A stretch of 64,000 bases of DNA, from positions 1 to 64,000 of the forward strand of contig JAJQRF010000014.1 in assembly GCA_021228405.1 (NCBI GenBank). The letters run 5' to 3'. The translations under genes were made by a program, and so were the position numbers. This stretch comes from Pyrinomonadaceae bacterium. GTDB taxonomy: Bacteria; Acidobacteriota; Blastocatellia; Pyrinomonadales; Pyrinomonadaceae. Position 1 is the stretch's first letter. Each line of letters opens with the position of its first letter. The notes beneath the pieces were generated by a model, which worked only from the letters and a program-made list of their open reading frames with translations, did no database searches and was not told the origin of the DNA. Positions 34,114-45,400 of this stretch are shown one piece after another.

Positions 34114-35163
34114 ATGTCAATTTTCGATATTCACCCAGACATTTCTCAAGCCGAAACGCTGTCGTCCGAATTTTACACGGACGAGAAATATTTCCGCGAA
34201 TCGAAGGAAAAAATCTTTGCACGAAGCTGGCAACTGATCGGAACGACGGACGAAATAGACAATCTAAAACCTTTTACGATTCTCGAAAGTTTTCTCGACG
34301 AACCCGTTTTATTTACCAAACAAGAAGGTAATCTGAACTGTCTTTCAAACGTCTGCACGCATCGCGGAAAAATTCTGGTCGAAGAAGCGTGCAAAGCAAA
34401 CGGCATTCGTTGCGGCTATCACGGCAGACGATTTGACCTTTCGGGAAAGTTTCTTTCGATGCCCGAATTTGAAAACGTTGCGAATTTTCCGACGGAAAAA
34501 GATAATTTAACGAATATTCCGTTTGATATTCTGGGAAAACTTTTGTTCGTTTCCATCAATCCTTTCGCCAATTTTAACGAATCTTTCGCGCCCGTAATTG
34601 AACGGTTAAGTTGGCTCGATTGGAAAAAACTGCAATCTTCAAAACCGCTTTCACGCGATTATTTCGTCAACGCACACTGGGCTTTGTATTGCGAAAATTA
34701 TCTCGAAGGCTTTCACATTCCGTTCGTTCATCAGGGCTTAAACGAGGTCATCGATTACGGCACTTACGCGACCGAAGTTTTCCGGTTCGTGAGCTTGCAG
34801 ACGGGCTTTGCCGATACGGGCGAGAACGCGTTCGCTTTCGATGGGAAAACCGCCGCGCTTTATTTCTTTGTTTTTCCGAATCTGATGCTCAATTTTTACC
34901 CGTGGGGCTTGTCCGTCAACATCGTCAAACCTTTGCAGAAAGATTTGACGAAAGTTGTTTATTTAACTTTTATTTCCGACGAAACAAAGCTCGGCACAGG
35001 CGCAGGCGGCGACCTGCACCGCGTCGAACTTGAAGATCAAACGGTCGTCGAATCGGTGCAAAAGGGAATCAATTCGCGCTTTTACGATAAAGGCAGATAT
35101 GCGCCCGAAAAAGAACAGGGAACACATCATTTTCATCGCTTGATCGCGGAATTTATGAATTGA
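34114..35163 (+). CDS. Rieske non-heme iron oxygenase, alpha subunit type
   Basis: 349 residues. The Rieske 2Fe-2S site is CTHRGKILVEE then CGYHGRRFDL (CxH...CxxH). The catalytic iron site is YCENYLEGFHIPFVH, with two His ligands. The family includes aromatic-ring hydroxylases, choline monooxygenase and demethylases. No ferredoxin or reductase is adjacent. The start is MSIFDIH after the palindrome. Confidence 0.88.
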   Translation: MSIFDIHPDISQAETLSSEFYTDEKYFRESKEKIFARSWQLIGTTDEIDNLKPFTILESFLDEPVLFTKQEGNLNCLSNVCTHRGKILVEEACKANGIRCGYHGRRFDLSGKFLSMPEFENVANFPTEKDNLTNIPFDILGKLLFVSINPFANFNESFAPVIERLSWLDWKKLQSSKPLSRDYFVNAHWALYCENYLEGFHIPFVHQGLNEVIDYGTYATEVFRFVSLQTGFADTGENAFAFDGKTAALYFFVFPNLMLNFYPWGLSVNIVKPLQKDLTKVVYLTFISDETKLGTGAGGDLHRVELEDQTVVESVQKGINSRFYDKGRYAPEKEQGTHHFHRLIAEFMN

Positions 35164-35196
35164 TTTGATGGTAATACTTTAGTTATACTTTGAACT

Positions 35197-35426
35197 ATGA
35201 AAACAGCCGTTTCAATTAGGGATAATATTTTTCAGAACGCGGAAAAATATGCCAAAAAAGCCAAAATTTCACGGAGTAAATTATATTCCGACGCACTTGA
35301 AGAATATCTGGCGAAACGCAATGAAGAAGAACTGATTGCTCAAATAAACGCAGTTTGCGAAGAGGTGGATACCTCGCTCGATCCGGCAATCCGCGAATAT
35401 AAAAACCGCGTCTTGAAAAGAGAAAA

Positions 35427-35433
<7 letters not shown>
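35197..35433 (+). CDS. MazE/RHH-type antitoxin
   Basis: 78 residues. The N-terminal MKTAVSIRDNIFQNAEKYAKKAKISRSKLYSDALEEYLAKR has the strand-helix-helix pattern of ribbon-helix-helix repressors. The acidic C-terminus would wrap the toxin. It overlaps the MazF-like gene by 7 nt, so they are translationally coupled, and probably represses its own promoter in the 33-bp upstream gap (ATACTTTAGTTATACTTTG). Confidence 0.85.
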
Positions 35434-37783
<2,350 letters not shown>

Positions 37784-37832
37784 AATTTTTATTTTTTGGT
37801 CTAATATAAAGTTAAAGTTATCGAGCAAAAAT

Positions 37833-37871
37833 ATGAACAATCTTTTTAATGCGAATTTGGCGGAAAGTTGA
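37833..37871 (+). pseudogene. Duplicated 5' end of glyA, cut off by a stop
   Basis: ATGAACAATCTTTTTAATGC and onward matches glyA codons 1-12 at 38532 over about 38 nt, with one C/T difference and one extra A. The extra A shifts the frame into a TGA, giving [12 protein letters not shown]. It probably sits behind the original glyA promoter region, now separated from glyA by the toxin-antitoxin cassette. Confidence 0.9.
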
Positions 37872-37910
37872 AAATCTCAAATGTTATAATTGGTTTTCGA
37901 GGTGAAAGTT

Positions 37911-38132
37911 ATGCAGACGGTCGGGTTGAGCAATGTTCAGAAAGAATTGCTGAAACTTTATGCGAATGATGTTTCGGATGAGAGTTTGCTGGAAATAAAA
38001 CAGCTTCTTGCCCAATATTTTGCCGAAAAAGCGGCTTCGGCGATGGATGAGTTTTGGGATGAAAACGGTTTGAATGAACAAACGATGATCGATTGGACAA
38101 ATGGACACGACCGCGCTCAAAATCGTAATTGA
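37911..38132 (+). CDS. Antitoxin partner of PIN toxin
   Basis: 73 residues, Leu/Glu-rich and helical (LSNVQKELLKLYANDVSDESLLEIKQLLAQYFAEKAA), with an acidic C-terminal part for toxin binding. No strong DNA-binding motif is seen. GAGGTGAAAGTT precedes ATG at 37911; a TATAAT at 37885-37890 just after the glyA duplicate may be its promoter. It overlaps the toxin gene by 32 nt. Confidence 0.8.
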   Translation: MQTVGLSNVQKELLKLYANDVSDESLLEIKQLLAQYFAEKAASAMDEFWDENGLNEQTMIDWTNGHDRAQNRN

Positions 38133-38535
38133 TACGAATATTTTTATTGCGATCATTGGCAGAAAATCGCCCTTTCGCTGGATTTTTGATTGTCTTATTA
38201 ACGGTAGAATAAGGCTTTGTGTTTCAAACGAGATTTTGTTTGAATACCGTGAAATTTTAGCTCGGAAAACCAACGAGAAAATTGCCGAAAATGTAATCGA
38301 GTTTTTGAGCATTTCACCGTTCGTCGATAAAGCCGAGATTTATTTTAATTTTCAATTAATTGCCGAAGATGAAGACGATAACAAGTTCGTTGATTGTGCG
38401 ATTTCGGCAAATGCGGAATGTTTAGTGTCAAACGATAAACATTTTCGGGTTTTGAAGACAATTGATTTTCCGAAAGTCAGGATTCTAAAACTACAAGAGT
38501 TTGAAGAAAAATATAAAGAAAAATTAACAAAATGA
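38101..38535 (+). CDS. PIN-domain toxin (COG1569 type)
   Basis: 144-residue putative ribonuclease. The first acidic residue is in [10 protein letters not shown], a conserved Glu in [10 protein letters not shown], and the later acids in [28 protein letters not shown]. These are the metal-binding residues of PIN nucleases. Its TGA overlaps the glyA ATG (ATGA at 38532-38535). The extent and overlap suggest translational coupling with both neighbours. Confidence 0.9.
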   Translation: MDTTALKIVIDTNIFIAIIGRKSPFRWIFDCLINGRIRLCVSNEILFEYREILARKTNEKIAENVIEFLSISPFVDKAEIYFNFQLIAEDEDDNKFVDCAISANAECLVSNDKHFRVLKTIDFPKVRILKLQEFEEKYKEKLTK

Positions 38536-39830
38536 ATAATCTTTTTAATGCGAATTTGGCGGAAGTTGATCCGATTATTTCGGAGGCGATTGATAATGAA
38601 ACGGCGCGGCAGTCGGGCGGGTTGGAATTGATCGCGTCGGAGAATTTTGTTTCGGAAGCGGTTTTGCAGGCGATGGGTTCGGTTTTTACGAACAAATATG
38701 CTGAAGGTTATCCGAAAAAACGTTATTACGGCGGGTGCGAATTTGCCGATGTCGTCGAGCAATTGGCGATCGATCGGGCGAAGGAAATCTTCGGTGCAGA
38801 ACACGCAAACGTTCAGCCGCATTCGGGCGCGCAGGCAAATATGGCGGTTTTTCTGGCTTCGCTCGAACACGGCGACAAGATTCTCGGGATGAATCTTTCG
38901 CACGGCGGACATCTGACGCACGGGCATCCGATGAATTTTTCGGGCATCAATTTTGAAGTTTCCGATTACGGCGTTTCTAAGGAAACCGAAACGATCGATT
39001 ACGACGAATTGCAGAAAATTGCCGAAGAAAAACGTCCGAAAATGATTATCTGCGGCGCGTCGGCTTATCCGCGCATTATTGATTTTGCGCGAATCGGCGA
39101 AATCGCCAAATCGATCGGTGCGATCGTGATGGCGGACATCGCGCATATCGCCGGATTGGTTGCCGCCGGGCTTCATCCTTCGCCCGTTCCGCATTGCGAA
39201 TTCGTCACGACGACGACGCATAAAACTCTGCGCGGACCGCGCGGCGGGTTGATTCTTTGCCGCGAAGAATTTGCGAAAGCCGTCGATAAAGCCGTCTTTC
39301 CGGGCGTTCAGGGCGGACCGCTCGTGCATATCATTTCGGCAAAAGCGGTCGCATTCGGCGAAGCGTTGCGCGAAGAATTCAAAGCTTATCAACAGCAGAT
39401 TTTGGACAACGCGCAAGCACTTGCGGATGAATTAAAAAATCAAGGGTTGCGCATCGTTTCGGGCGGAACGGACAATCATCTGATGCTCGTCGATGTTTTC
39501 GCGGACGGCAAGGGAATTACCGGAAAAGTTGCGGAAAAAGCGTTAGACGCGGTGCATATCACGGTCAATAAAAACACGATTCCGTTCGATCAAAATTCGC
39601 CGTTCGTCGCGTCGGGAGTCCGCCTCGGAACTCCGGCTTTGACGACGCGCGGGATGAAGGAAGACGATATGCGCGTGATCGGAAAACTGATCGCCGACGT
39701 GATCCGTGAACCCGAGTCGGAAGAAGTTCAAAACCGCGTAAGGAAAGATGTTGCCGAACTCACGGGGAAATTTCCGCTTTACACGCATCGCGCGGTCGGC
39801 AACAAAACGGACGCGATCTCGGCTAGTTAA
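38532..39830 (+). CDS. glyA: Serine hydroxymethyltransferase
   Basis: PLP enzyme that interconverts serine and glycine with tetrahydrofolate, a main source of one-carbon units. 432 residues. [17 protein letters not shown] opens it, [12 protein letters not shown] is typical, and the PLP Lys is in [15 protein letters not shown]. The gene is intact, but its start codon now overlaps a PIN toxin stop, and a second copy of its first ~38 nt lies 700 bp upstream. Confidence 0.97.
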   Translation: MNNLFNANLAEVDPIISEAIDNETARQSGGLELIASENFVSEAVLQAMGSVFTNKYAEGYPKKRYYGGCEFADVVEQLAIDRAKEIFGAEHANVQPHSGAQANMAVFLASLEHGDKILGMNLSHGGHLTHGHPMNFSGINFEVSDYGVSKETETIDYDELQKIAEEKRPKMIICGASAYPRIIDFARIGEIAKSIGAIVMADIAHIAGLVAAGLHPSPVPHCEFVTTTTHKTLRGPRGGLILCREEFAKAVDKAVFPGVQGGPLVHIISAKAVAFGEALREEFKAYQQQILDNAQALADELKNQGLRIVSGGTDNHLMLVDVFADGKGITGKVAEKALDAVHITVNKNTIPFDQNSPFVASGVRLGTPALTTRGMKEDDMRVIGKLIADVIREPESEEVQNRVRKDVAELTGKFPLYTHRAVGNKTDAISAS

Positions 39831-39841
39831 AAAGATCATTT

Positions 39842-39917
39842 GCCTGCGAAACACACGAAAAAAACGAAAAAAGAAAAGCTTTTATATGGTCGTTTCTTTC
39901 GTGTGTTTCGTGGGCGG
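39842..39917. repeat. Palindrome of the CACGAA class
   Basis: GCCTGCGAAACACACGAAAA pairs with TTTCGTGTGTTTCGTGGGC ending near 39917, with AAGCTTTT at the centre. It follows glyA by 11 bp. Confidence 0.85.
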
Positions 39918-39950
39918 AAAACCAAAGTGCGAAAGACGCAATGTTAAATT

Positions 39951-40400
39951 ATGATTGAAAAGGTTTCCGCTCTTTGCGTTAAATGTTTGCTCGGTTCGAT
40001 CTTTGCGTTTTTGCTTTCGTTGAGCGTTCCGGCACAGGGCGATTCGGACGGAAAAATTAAAAATTTTGAAAAACAGGCGGCGTTGGCGGAGTTCGTCACG
40101 GACGGTTGCACGTGGTTTCCCGACGGAAATTATTTTGATTGCTGTGTTCAGCACGACCGCGAATATTATGCGGGCGGAAGCCGGAAGGCGCGTTGGCATT
40201 CGGACAAAAAACTGTTTTTGTGCATTGCCTCAAAGCCGAAATTTTATAACAAATTCGTCGCGCCGATCGCGTGGCTCGGCGTGCGCGTCGGCGGCGTGGC
40301 GTGGCTGAATGCGAGTTTTAGCTGGGGTTTTTCACGAAATAAATCTTATTTGGAAAAGGTAAATAAGAAGAAAAACATACCTGCGAAAAGCACGAAATGA
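39951..40400 (+). CDS. Secreted phospholipase A2-like protein
   Basis: 149 residues. A signal peptide ends near SVPAQG (about residue 29). FDCCVQHDREYYAGGS has the CCxxHD arrangement of the phospholipase A2 active site, preceded by DGCTWFPDGNY and followed by SDKKLFLC, whose Cys can pair. Lipase activity is inferred from the motif only; small secreted CCxxHD proteins of unknown role exist in several phyla. Confidence 0.65.
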   Translation: MIEKVSALCVKCLLGSIFAFLLSLSVPAQGDSDGKIKNFEKQAALAEFVTDGCTWFPDGNYFDCCVQHDREYYAGGSRKARWHSDKKLFLCIASKPKFYNKFVAPIAWLGVRVGGVAWLNASFSWGFSRNKSYLEKVNKKKNIPAKSTK

Positions 40401-40403
40401 AAA

Positions 40404-40460
40404 GTTAATGGTTAATGGTTAATTGAGAAGAAGTAATTAACCATTAACCATTAGTCATTA
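40404..40460. repeat. Heptamer-built palindrome (TTAATGG)
   Basis: GTTAATGGTTAATGGTTAAT (three 7-mers) pairs with AATTAACCATTAACCATTAG. It ends 9 bp before the next start. Confidence 0.88.
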
Positions 40461-40468
40461 TATTTCTT

Positions 40469-41221
40469 ATGAGTAATTTATCAGACATCGGTTTCCCGGT
40501 GCGGAGCGAGCAGGACGTGAACGAGATGATTATGCTGGTCGTCAATCACGTTTCCGAGGTGCGCTGTCCGAACGGATTTTATCTAAAGTTTTCCGATTCT
40601 TCGGGCGCGGAGATTTGGCTGCAAGGAAATTACGATCAGGAGTTGATCGGGTTCAATCCACATTTTTCCGGCAAAAGCCGCCGCACGATTTCCCTGACGC
40701 AGGCGATCGGGCGCGATTCTTCCGATCTCGACGGCGGTTTTCACGCGTGGGCAAATCCGACGGAAGAAAATACCGCATCGGGCGAATATCCGTTCGTTTT
40801 CAATGTGCCCGATTTTCGCGCCGTTCAGCTTGACGAATTTCCGAAAACGGTCGAATTGCAGTTGACGGCGTTTGCTTCAAACGATTTTAAGTTGTTCGCA
40901 AACGAAGCCGATTATGAGAACACTCAGGACGGCGAACTGAAATATGCTTCAAAATCATTCGTTCCGAGCGGACTTTTCGCCTTCAATGAAAATGAAGCGG
41001 TCGATCTGAGTCTGGTTCACCCGATCGGTATTTTGTCAGGCGAGATTAAAAATTTTGAATTAAAGACGAATTCGCTGACAAACGAAAAGTTTTATCATTT
41101 CCTGGTTGAAACAGCGGGCGGTGAGATCGACGTTGTGGCAGACGCAAATTTAATTAAAGAAGAACCGCAAACCGGCAGCGTCGTCAGCGGTCAATTCTGG
41201 CTTTCGGGAAAGATTCTGTAG
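40469..41221 (+). CDS. Hypothetical protein
   Basis: 250 residues, soluble, no signal peptide, no recognised family. The C-terminal 90 residues (IGILSGEIKNFELKTNSLTNEKFYHFLVETAGGEIDVVAD, SVVSGQFWLSGKIL) look like an OB-fold-type beta barrel. Acidic overall. Closed by a bidirectional terminator at 41281-41321. Confidence 0.8.
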   Translation: MSNLSDIGFPVRSEQDVNEMIMLVVNHVSEVRCPNGFYLKFSDSSGAEIWLQGNYDQELIGFNPHFSGKSRRTISLTQAIGRDSSDLDGGFHAWANPTEENTASGEYPFVFNVPDFRAVQLDEFPKTVELQLTAFASNDFKLFANEADYENTQDGELKYASKSFVPSGLFAFNENEAVDLSLVHPIGILSGEIKNFELKTNSLTNEKFYHFLVETAGGEIDVVADANLIKEEPQTGSVVSGQFWLSGKIL

Positions 41222-41280
41222 TAAAAAATAAGACAAATTTCAGTTTGTCTATCTGCATAATCATTGAAAAACTTGAAGGA

Positions 41281-41321
41281 AAAAAAGAAAAGTCCTGAAT
41301 CATTGAGGACTTTTCTTTTTT
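41281..41321. terminator. Bidirectional terminator
   Basis: AAAAAAGAAAAGTCCT (41281-41296) pairs perfectly with AGGACTTTTCTTTTTT (41306-41321) around a 9-nt loop, serving convergent genes on either side. Confidence 0.92.
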
Positions 41322-41338
41322 TCCGGTTGATTTCAAAA

Positions 41339-41953
41339 CTATCGTTCGTCGGCTTCGGCTTCGAGTTGTTCGAGCACGTTGCGGGCATCTTCCGATTCGT
41401 ATTCAAAGGCTTGCTGTTCGAGGGCGGCAAGTGCGATGTCGGCGTAGAGCGGATCATCCAAAACGGGAATGAGCGCAGTTGTCGGCAGCATCGAAAGCGT
41501 TTCGTAAGCGACGGCGCGGATTTGCGGTTTATCGGTCTGGCGGATGATCTCGGCGATCTCGGCGGCGGAAAATCTTTCGCTCAGGGCATCCGAAAGCAGG
41601 TCGAATTTGGCGTAATCGTTTTCCTTCAAAAGTCTTTCTCCCAATTGGATGAAAACTTCGGCTGATTCGGTTTGCGCCTGAAGCACACGGATAACCGTGT
41701 CCGTCATTTTGCGGAGTTCCGTTAGTTTTTCCTGATCGTTATTCTTTTGGGCTTCTCTGGTTTGTTCGTCCAAGGCGGTTAAAAGCCGGCTGAGTTCCCA
41801 ATCTGATTGCGTATCGTAAGAAAATTTCTGTGTCGGCGTGGTCGGTATAGCCGCACTTCCACTTTGAAGCGCACCGACAATCATTTTTTTTGTCACGGGG
41901 CGCAAACCTTGCCAAACACTTTCGACTCGCGCACCGAAATCTTTAATCGTCAT
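41339..41953 (-). CDS. Hypothetical helical protein
   Basis: 204 residues, no recognised family. A mostly alpha-helical sequence with Gln/Glu/Leu-rich stretches (LLTALDEQTREAQKNNDQEKLTELRKMTDTV). The last 90 residues (AAEIAEIIRQTDKPQIRAVAYETLSMLPTTALIPVLDDPLYADIALAAL) read like HEAT-type repeats. Third gene of a leftward cluster with 41975 and the lipoprotein. Confidence 0.75.
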   Translation of the reverse strand: MTIKDFGARVESVWQGLRPVTKKMIVGALQSGSAAIPTTPTQKFSYDTQSDWELSRLLTALDEQTREAQKNNDQEKLTELRKMTDTVIRVLQAQTESAEVFIQLGERLLKENDYAKFDLLSDALSERFSAAEIAEIIRQTDKPQIRAVAYETLSMLPTTALIPVLDDPLYADIALAALEQQAFEYESEDARNVLEQLEAEADER

Positions 41954-41974
41954 TTCAACAATTCAAGTTTGCGC

Positions 41975-42304
41975 TCACGCGGTTTTCTTGTCAAGCATTC
42001 TTGCTTCCGTTCGCGTTAAAACTTCGTTGCGCGCCTCTTCGTCCGCGTCGGCGGGCAACACTTCGACGAAGGCGAAGGGCGGTTCGCCGAAATTTCTCAA
42101 CTCCCACGCCTCGCCGTGTTTCGAGAGCCGCGAAAACCAAGCCGCGTTCAGTTTTGAAGAAACCAGTTCACTGCCACCGAAAAGTTTCTGCAACTGATCG
42201 GTCAGACGGGCGCGCAGTTCGTCAGAAAGCAAAACACGGCGTAAATTCCAGCCGTGTTTTTGGTATAAAGAAAGAATTGCTTCGATGTTTTCAGGTTTCA
42301 TCAT
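41975..42304 (-). CDS. Hypothetical small protein
   Basis: 109 residues, no recognised family. A helical N-terminal part (IEAILSLYQKHGWNLRRVLLSDELRARL) and a WELRNFGEPPFAFVEVLP strand region. It overlaps the lipoprotein gene by 4 nt (ATGA), so the two are translationally coupled. Confidence 0.75.
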   Translation of the reverse strand: MMKPENIEAILSLYQKHGWNLRRVLLSDELRARLTDQLQKLFGGSELVSSKLNAAWFSRLSKHGEAWELRNFGEPPFAFVEVLPADADEEARNEVLTRTEARMLDKKTA

Positions 42305-42930
42305 TTCGCCTTGTTGCTCTGCGGAACGCCGACGCTTTTGTTCGAGTTCGTCGTCATATCCTCGGTTCTCGGCAGACGCGGAGCCGACGTGAAATTGCCC
42401 ATTTGGTTCGTGTTGACAATAATCATATTGTTGGCGTTGGCGGCTTCCATTTCGAGCGTTGCGCGTCCTTTGCCCGGAAGTTTATAAGTGTTTGCAAACA
42501 AATCGCCGACGGCAAGTTTCCATTCGCCGTCTTCGGCAATAAAGGGAACGTCTTCCCACTTCGATTCCTTGATGTTGTAAACTTCGACCGCGCCCATATT
42601 GTCCTTCACGCGTTCATCGCGGATTTCGGGAAGCGACGGCGCGAGCGTGGTTGCCATAAAGCCGTTTTCGAGAACCTTTTCGATCGGCTGATTCGTGCGT
42701 TTTGAATGAGCGTCGGCAAAACCGAGCGTCGATTTGCTCATCGAGGCTTTGATGCGGTTGGTGTCTTTCGATTTCACGGCTTCAAACAATTTTTTATAAG
42801 CATCGGTCGGCGTGCCGTTGACATTGACCGAACCGTTCGGACTGCCCGAACCTTTGCATCCGAAGCTGAGAACGGCGAAAGCAAGAAGAAAAAGCGCAGG
42901 GATAATTTTTTGATTGACTACAAATTTCAT
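42301..42930 (-). CDS. Lipoprotein with NTF2/DUF4878-like domain
   Basis: 209 residues. Lipobox LSFGCKG gives a lipidated Cys25 after a hydrophobic signal. AYKKLFEAVKSKDTNRIKASMSKSTLGFA and WKLAVGDLF fit small NTF2-like stress or sensor domains. An Asn/Thr-rich tail follows. First gene of the leftward three-gene cluster. The 330-bp gap to 43260 contains only the palindromes below. Confidence 0.8.
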   Translation of the reverse strand: MKFVVNQKIIPALFLLAFAVLSFGCKGSGSPNGSVNVNGTPTDAYKKLFEAVKSKDTNRIKASMSKSTLGFADAHSKRTNQPIEKVLENGFMATTLAPSLPEIRDERVKDNMGAVEVYNIKESKWEDVPFIAEDGEWKLAVGDLFANTYKLPGKGRATLEMEAANANNMIIVNTNQMGNFTSAPRLPRTEDMTTNSNKSVGVPQSNKAK

Positions 42931-43033
42931 AATTTCTACAAGATAATTTCGTTATTTTGTCAAAGTATAAATTAAATGCGCGAAAAGTGAAAAGAAAAGA
43001 ACGAAAATTGGCTGAATTCACTTTTTTGAATAG

Positions 43034-43123
43034 CGAACGCGGATTTGGCAAATCAGGCAGATTTAAGCGGATTTCTATAAAATATATCCGCGCTAACCCG
43101 CCCGCTCTGCCCGATCCGCGTTC
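43034..43123. repeat. Palindrome of the GCGGAT class
   Basis: CGAACGCGGATTTGGCAAAT and following CAGGCAGATTTAAGCGGAT pair with ATCCGCGCTAACCCGCCCGC and TCTGCCCGATCCGCGTTC. Same type as 3113-3201. A separate palindrome, GAAAAGTTCGGAACTTTTC, follows at 43132-43150. Confidence 0.8.
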
Positions 43124-43260
43124 AAAGTTTTGAAAAGTTCGGAACTTTTCCCGTTTAGACTTATTTGCTTACCTCACTAAATCCTCGAATATTTCACTTT
43201 TCGGGCGGATAAGTTTATTATCATAGCGAAGAAATTCCTTGAGCTTACCTTTTGAGAAAT

Positions 43261-44157
43261 ATGAAATTTTGCCCAAACTGCCGAACGCAATACTCTGATG
43301 ATTCTTTGCAATTTTGTTTGCAGGACGGCACGCCGTTGTCATCCGTGAACGATTCGTCCGAACCGCCGACCATCGCTTTCGGCGAACCCGAAACCATCGT
43401 CAAAGCGCGGCAGGTCGAACCGATCCGCTTCGAGATTCCCCAACAGAGCCGGCAAAATTTTGAAACGAACCGTTCCGTTACGACAAGCGATTTTCAGCCC
43501 GAACCGAAAAGATCGAACACGTTCAGGATCGTTCTGGCGACGGCTTTCGTGATGTTTTTGTTGTTCGGGGCTTTGGCGGCGGGCGCGTATTTTCTGTTCC
43601 TGAGAAAACCCGAAATCGCCCAAAACAATGCAAACACGGCAAATCAGAATGCGAACGCGAACACGAAGCCGAACGTCAACAAATCGCCTTCGCCGACCGC
43701 TACACCGTCGGTAAACACGAACGCGAACGTGGTCGCGAACGTCGATAAACCCGCGATCTCGGCGGCGGAAAAGGAAAAGATAAAATCGAACGTTTCGGAG
43801 CGGATCGACACCTGGAAATCTGACGGCGAATCGCTCGACCTTGAAAGCTATATGCAGAATTACGCGCCGACCGTCGATTATTACAACAAAAAAGGCATCA
43901 CCCGCGCACAGGTATACAGCGACAAGGAAAAAGCCTTTAATATGTATGATTCGATTAACGTGAAAATTACGAATCTGACCGTCAAACCCGACGATGCGGG
44001 CGAAACCGCGACCGCCGTTTTCGATAAGGAATGGCAATTCGAGAGCGAAGACAAATATTCGGCGGGCAAGGTTCAGCAGGAACTGAAACTTAAAAAGGTC
44101 AATAACCAATGGCTGATCGCTTCCGAACGCGACCTGAAACTTTATTACAAAGAATAG
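43261..44157 (+). CDS. Zinc-ribbon, single-TM, NTF2-like protein (paralogue 1)
   Basis: About 298 residues. The N-terminal zinc ribbon KFCPNCRTQYSDDSLQFCLQDGTPL is followed by a disordered linker, one membrane helix (FRIVLATAFVMFLLFGALAAGAYFLFL at about 85-112), an Asn/Pro-rich spacer and an NTF2-like domain (about 165-298: IDTWKSDGESLDLESYMQNYAPTVDYYNKKG). This layout recurs across Blastocatellia. A membrane sensor or chaperone role is guessed; function unknown. The next-but-one gene, 44555, is a paralogue. Confidence 0.85.
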   Translation: MKFCPNCRTQYSDDSLQFCLQDGTPLSSVNDSSEPPTIAFGEPETIVKARQVEPIRFEIPQQSRQNFETNRSVTTSDFQPEPKRSNTFRIVLATAFVMFLLFGALAAGAYFLFLRKPEIAQNNANTANQNANANTKPNVNKSPSPTATPSVNTNANVVANVDKPAISAAEKEKIKSNVSERIDTWKSDGESLDLESYMQNYAPTVDYYNKKGITRAQVYSDKEKAFNMYDSINVKITNLTVKPDDAGETATAVFDKEWQFESEDKYSAGKVQQELKLKKVNNQWLIASERDLKLYYKE

Positions 44158-44214
44158 TAAAAGGCAGAAACCCGCCTGAGAGAAGTAAGCGGACAAACAC
44201 TTTATTCTCCTTAA

Positions 44215-44437
44215 AGTCGCTGAAAGCGACAAATAATATAGCATAGGGTTAAGCGAGCAACGCGAGCGCAACCCTATGTCGAATGAGAATAAAAGTTTCG
44301 ACGCTGAAAGTGTCGAACATTGCACCGAAAGATATTGCTCACTTTCAGCGAGCGGTCTTTTTCGTGATTATTCGTAGAGTTTCATTCGCTGCCGCTCATT
44401 TCACCCTACGCTATATTATTTGTCACTTTCAGTGACT
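44215..44437. mobile_element. MITE-like element with 35-bp inverted ends
   Basis: The ends 44215-44249 and 44403-44437 are inverted copies with only three differences; they contain GACAAATAATATAGC. Inside are further CGCTGAAAG/CTTTCAGCG copies in both orientations. No reading frame is present. It fills the 400-bp gap between two paralogous genes. No target-site duplication is clear, so it may be a non-autonomous transposon or a structured RNA. Confidence 0.65.
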
Positions 44438-44554
44438 GGTGTAGAAATTCGATTTTTGCTTTTAGCGGAAACTTTTCGTGAAAACGCATCGTTTTTAACA
44501 CACGTTGCGGTTTATCGCTTGTAACTTAATCTTAAAACCCTTAAATTAATTGAG

Positions 44555-45400
44555 ATGAAAGTTTGCCCCAAATGTAATTCGTCCTACTCCGATGAAACGC
44601 TGAATTTCTGTTTGGCTGACGGTTCGCCGTTGGTCGCGGCTGGCGCAACGGCTGGCGAATTTTCCAATAGCTGGCACGATTCCGAAACCCTGCGCGATCA
44701 GCGTGTGCACAATACCGACAATGCGCACAACACGATCCCGATCGCGCCGGTGACGACCTTTTCGCTGTCGCAGGCAAAGACCGAAACGTTTCAGAATCCG
44801 TCGGAATCTTCGGGCAAAAAACTTTATGCCGTGCTCGCGGGCATCGTCCTGCTTCTGCTCGTCGGCGGCATCTGGTGGTTTTACGCGGGCAAAAACACGG
44901 TGGCGGTCGGAAATGAACGGAACGGGAATAATTCCACGTCGCAAAGTCCGCGCGTCATTGTTCAGTTAACGCCCGAACAGGATGCACAGGTTAAAAAAGA
45001 GATCACGGATTTTATCGAATCGTGGCGCAAGACCAACGAAGACCGCGACATCGACAAACACATCGACCACTACGCCAACACGCTCGAATATTTTTACAAG
45101 GAAAGCGACATCAACCGCAACAAGGTGCGCGCCTCGCGCCAACAGGCTTACGAAACATTTGCGACGATGACTTTGCAGGTCGATAAACTGAAGATTTCGC
45201 CCGAATCGGAAACGTCCGCCGTCGCCGTTTTCGATAAATCGTGGACGTTCAAAAACGACAAAAAGACCACGACCGGCTCCGTTCAGCAGGAATTGCGCAT
45301 CAGCAAACAAAACGGCAAATGGCAGATCGTCGGTGAAAAGGATTTGAACGTTTATTTCATCAACAACCGCCTGAACGAAGAAAACACGAATAACGGATAA
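44555..45400 (+). CDS. Zinc-ribbon, single-TM, NTF2-like protein (paralogue 2)
   Basis: 281 residues with the same order as its neighbour: zinc ribbon KVCPKCNSSYSDETLNFCLADGSPL, linker, membrane helix (KLYAVLAGIVLLLLVGGIWWFYAG, about 89-112), then an NTF2-like domain (ITDFIESWRKTNEDRDIDKHIDHYANTLEYFYKESD). The pair probably arose by tandem duplication. Its stop codon TAA lies inside a GGATAAG heptamer of the following palindrome. Confidence 0.85.
   Translation: MKVCPKCNSSYSDETLNFCLADGSPLVAAGATAGEFSNSWHDSETLRDQRVHNTDNAHNTIPIAPVTTFSLSQAKTETFQNPSESSGKKLYAVLAGIVLLLLVGGIWWFYAGKNTVAVGNERNGNNSTSQSPRVIVQLTPEQDAQVKKEITDFIESWRKTNEDRDIDKHIDHYANTLEYFYKESDINRNKVRASRQQAYETFATMTLQVDKLKISPESETSAVAVFDKSWTFKNDKKTTTGSVQQELRISKQNGKWQIVGEKDLNVYFINNRLNEENTNNG

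Noticed and set aside
35160-35200. Duplicate of the ligA start before the MazE-like gene, as found for glyA
   Set aside because: ATGAATTGATTTGA only resembles ATGAATCTTTTTGA over a few bases and is the natural end of the Rieske gene.
43339-44325. 328-codon minus frame opposite a zinc-ribbon gene
   Set aside because: Arg/Phe/Val-rich shadow of a gene with a recognisable zinc ribbon and membrane helix.
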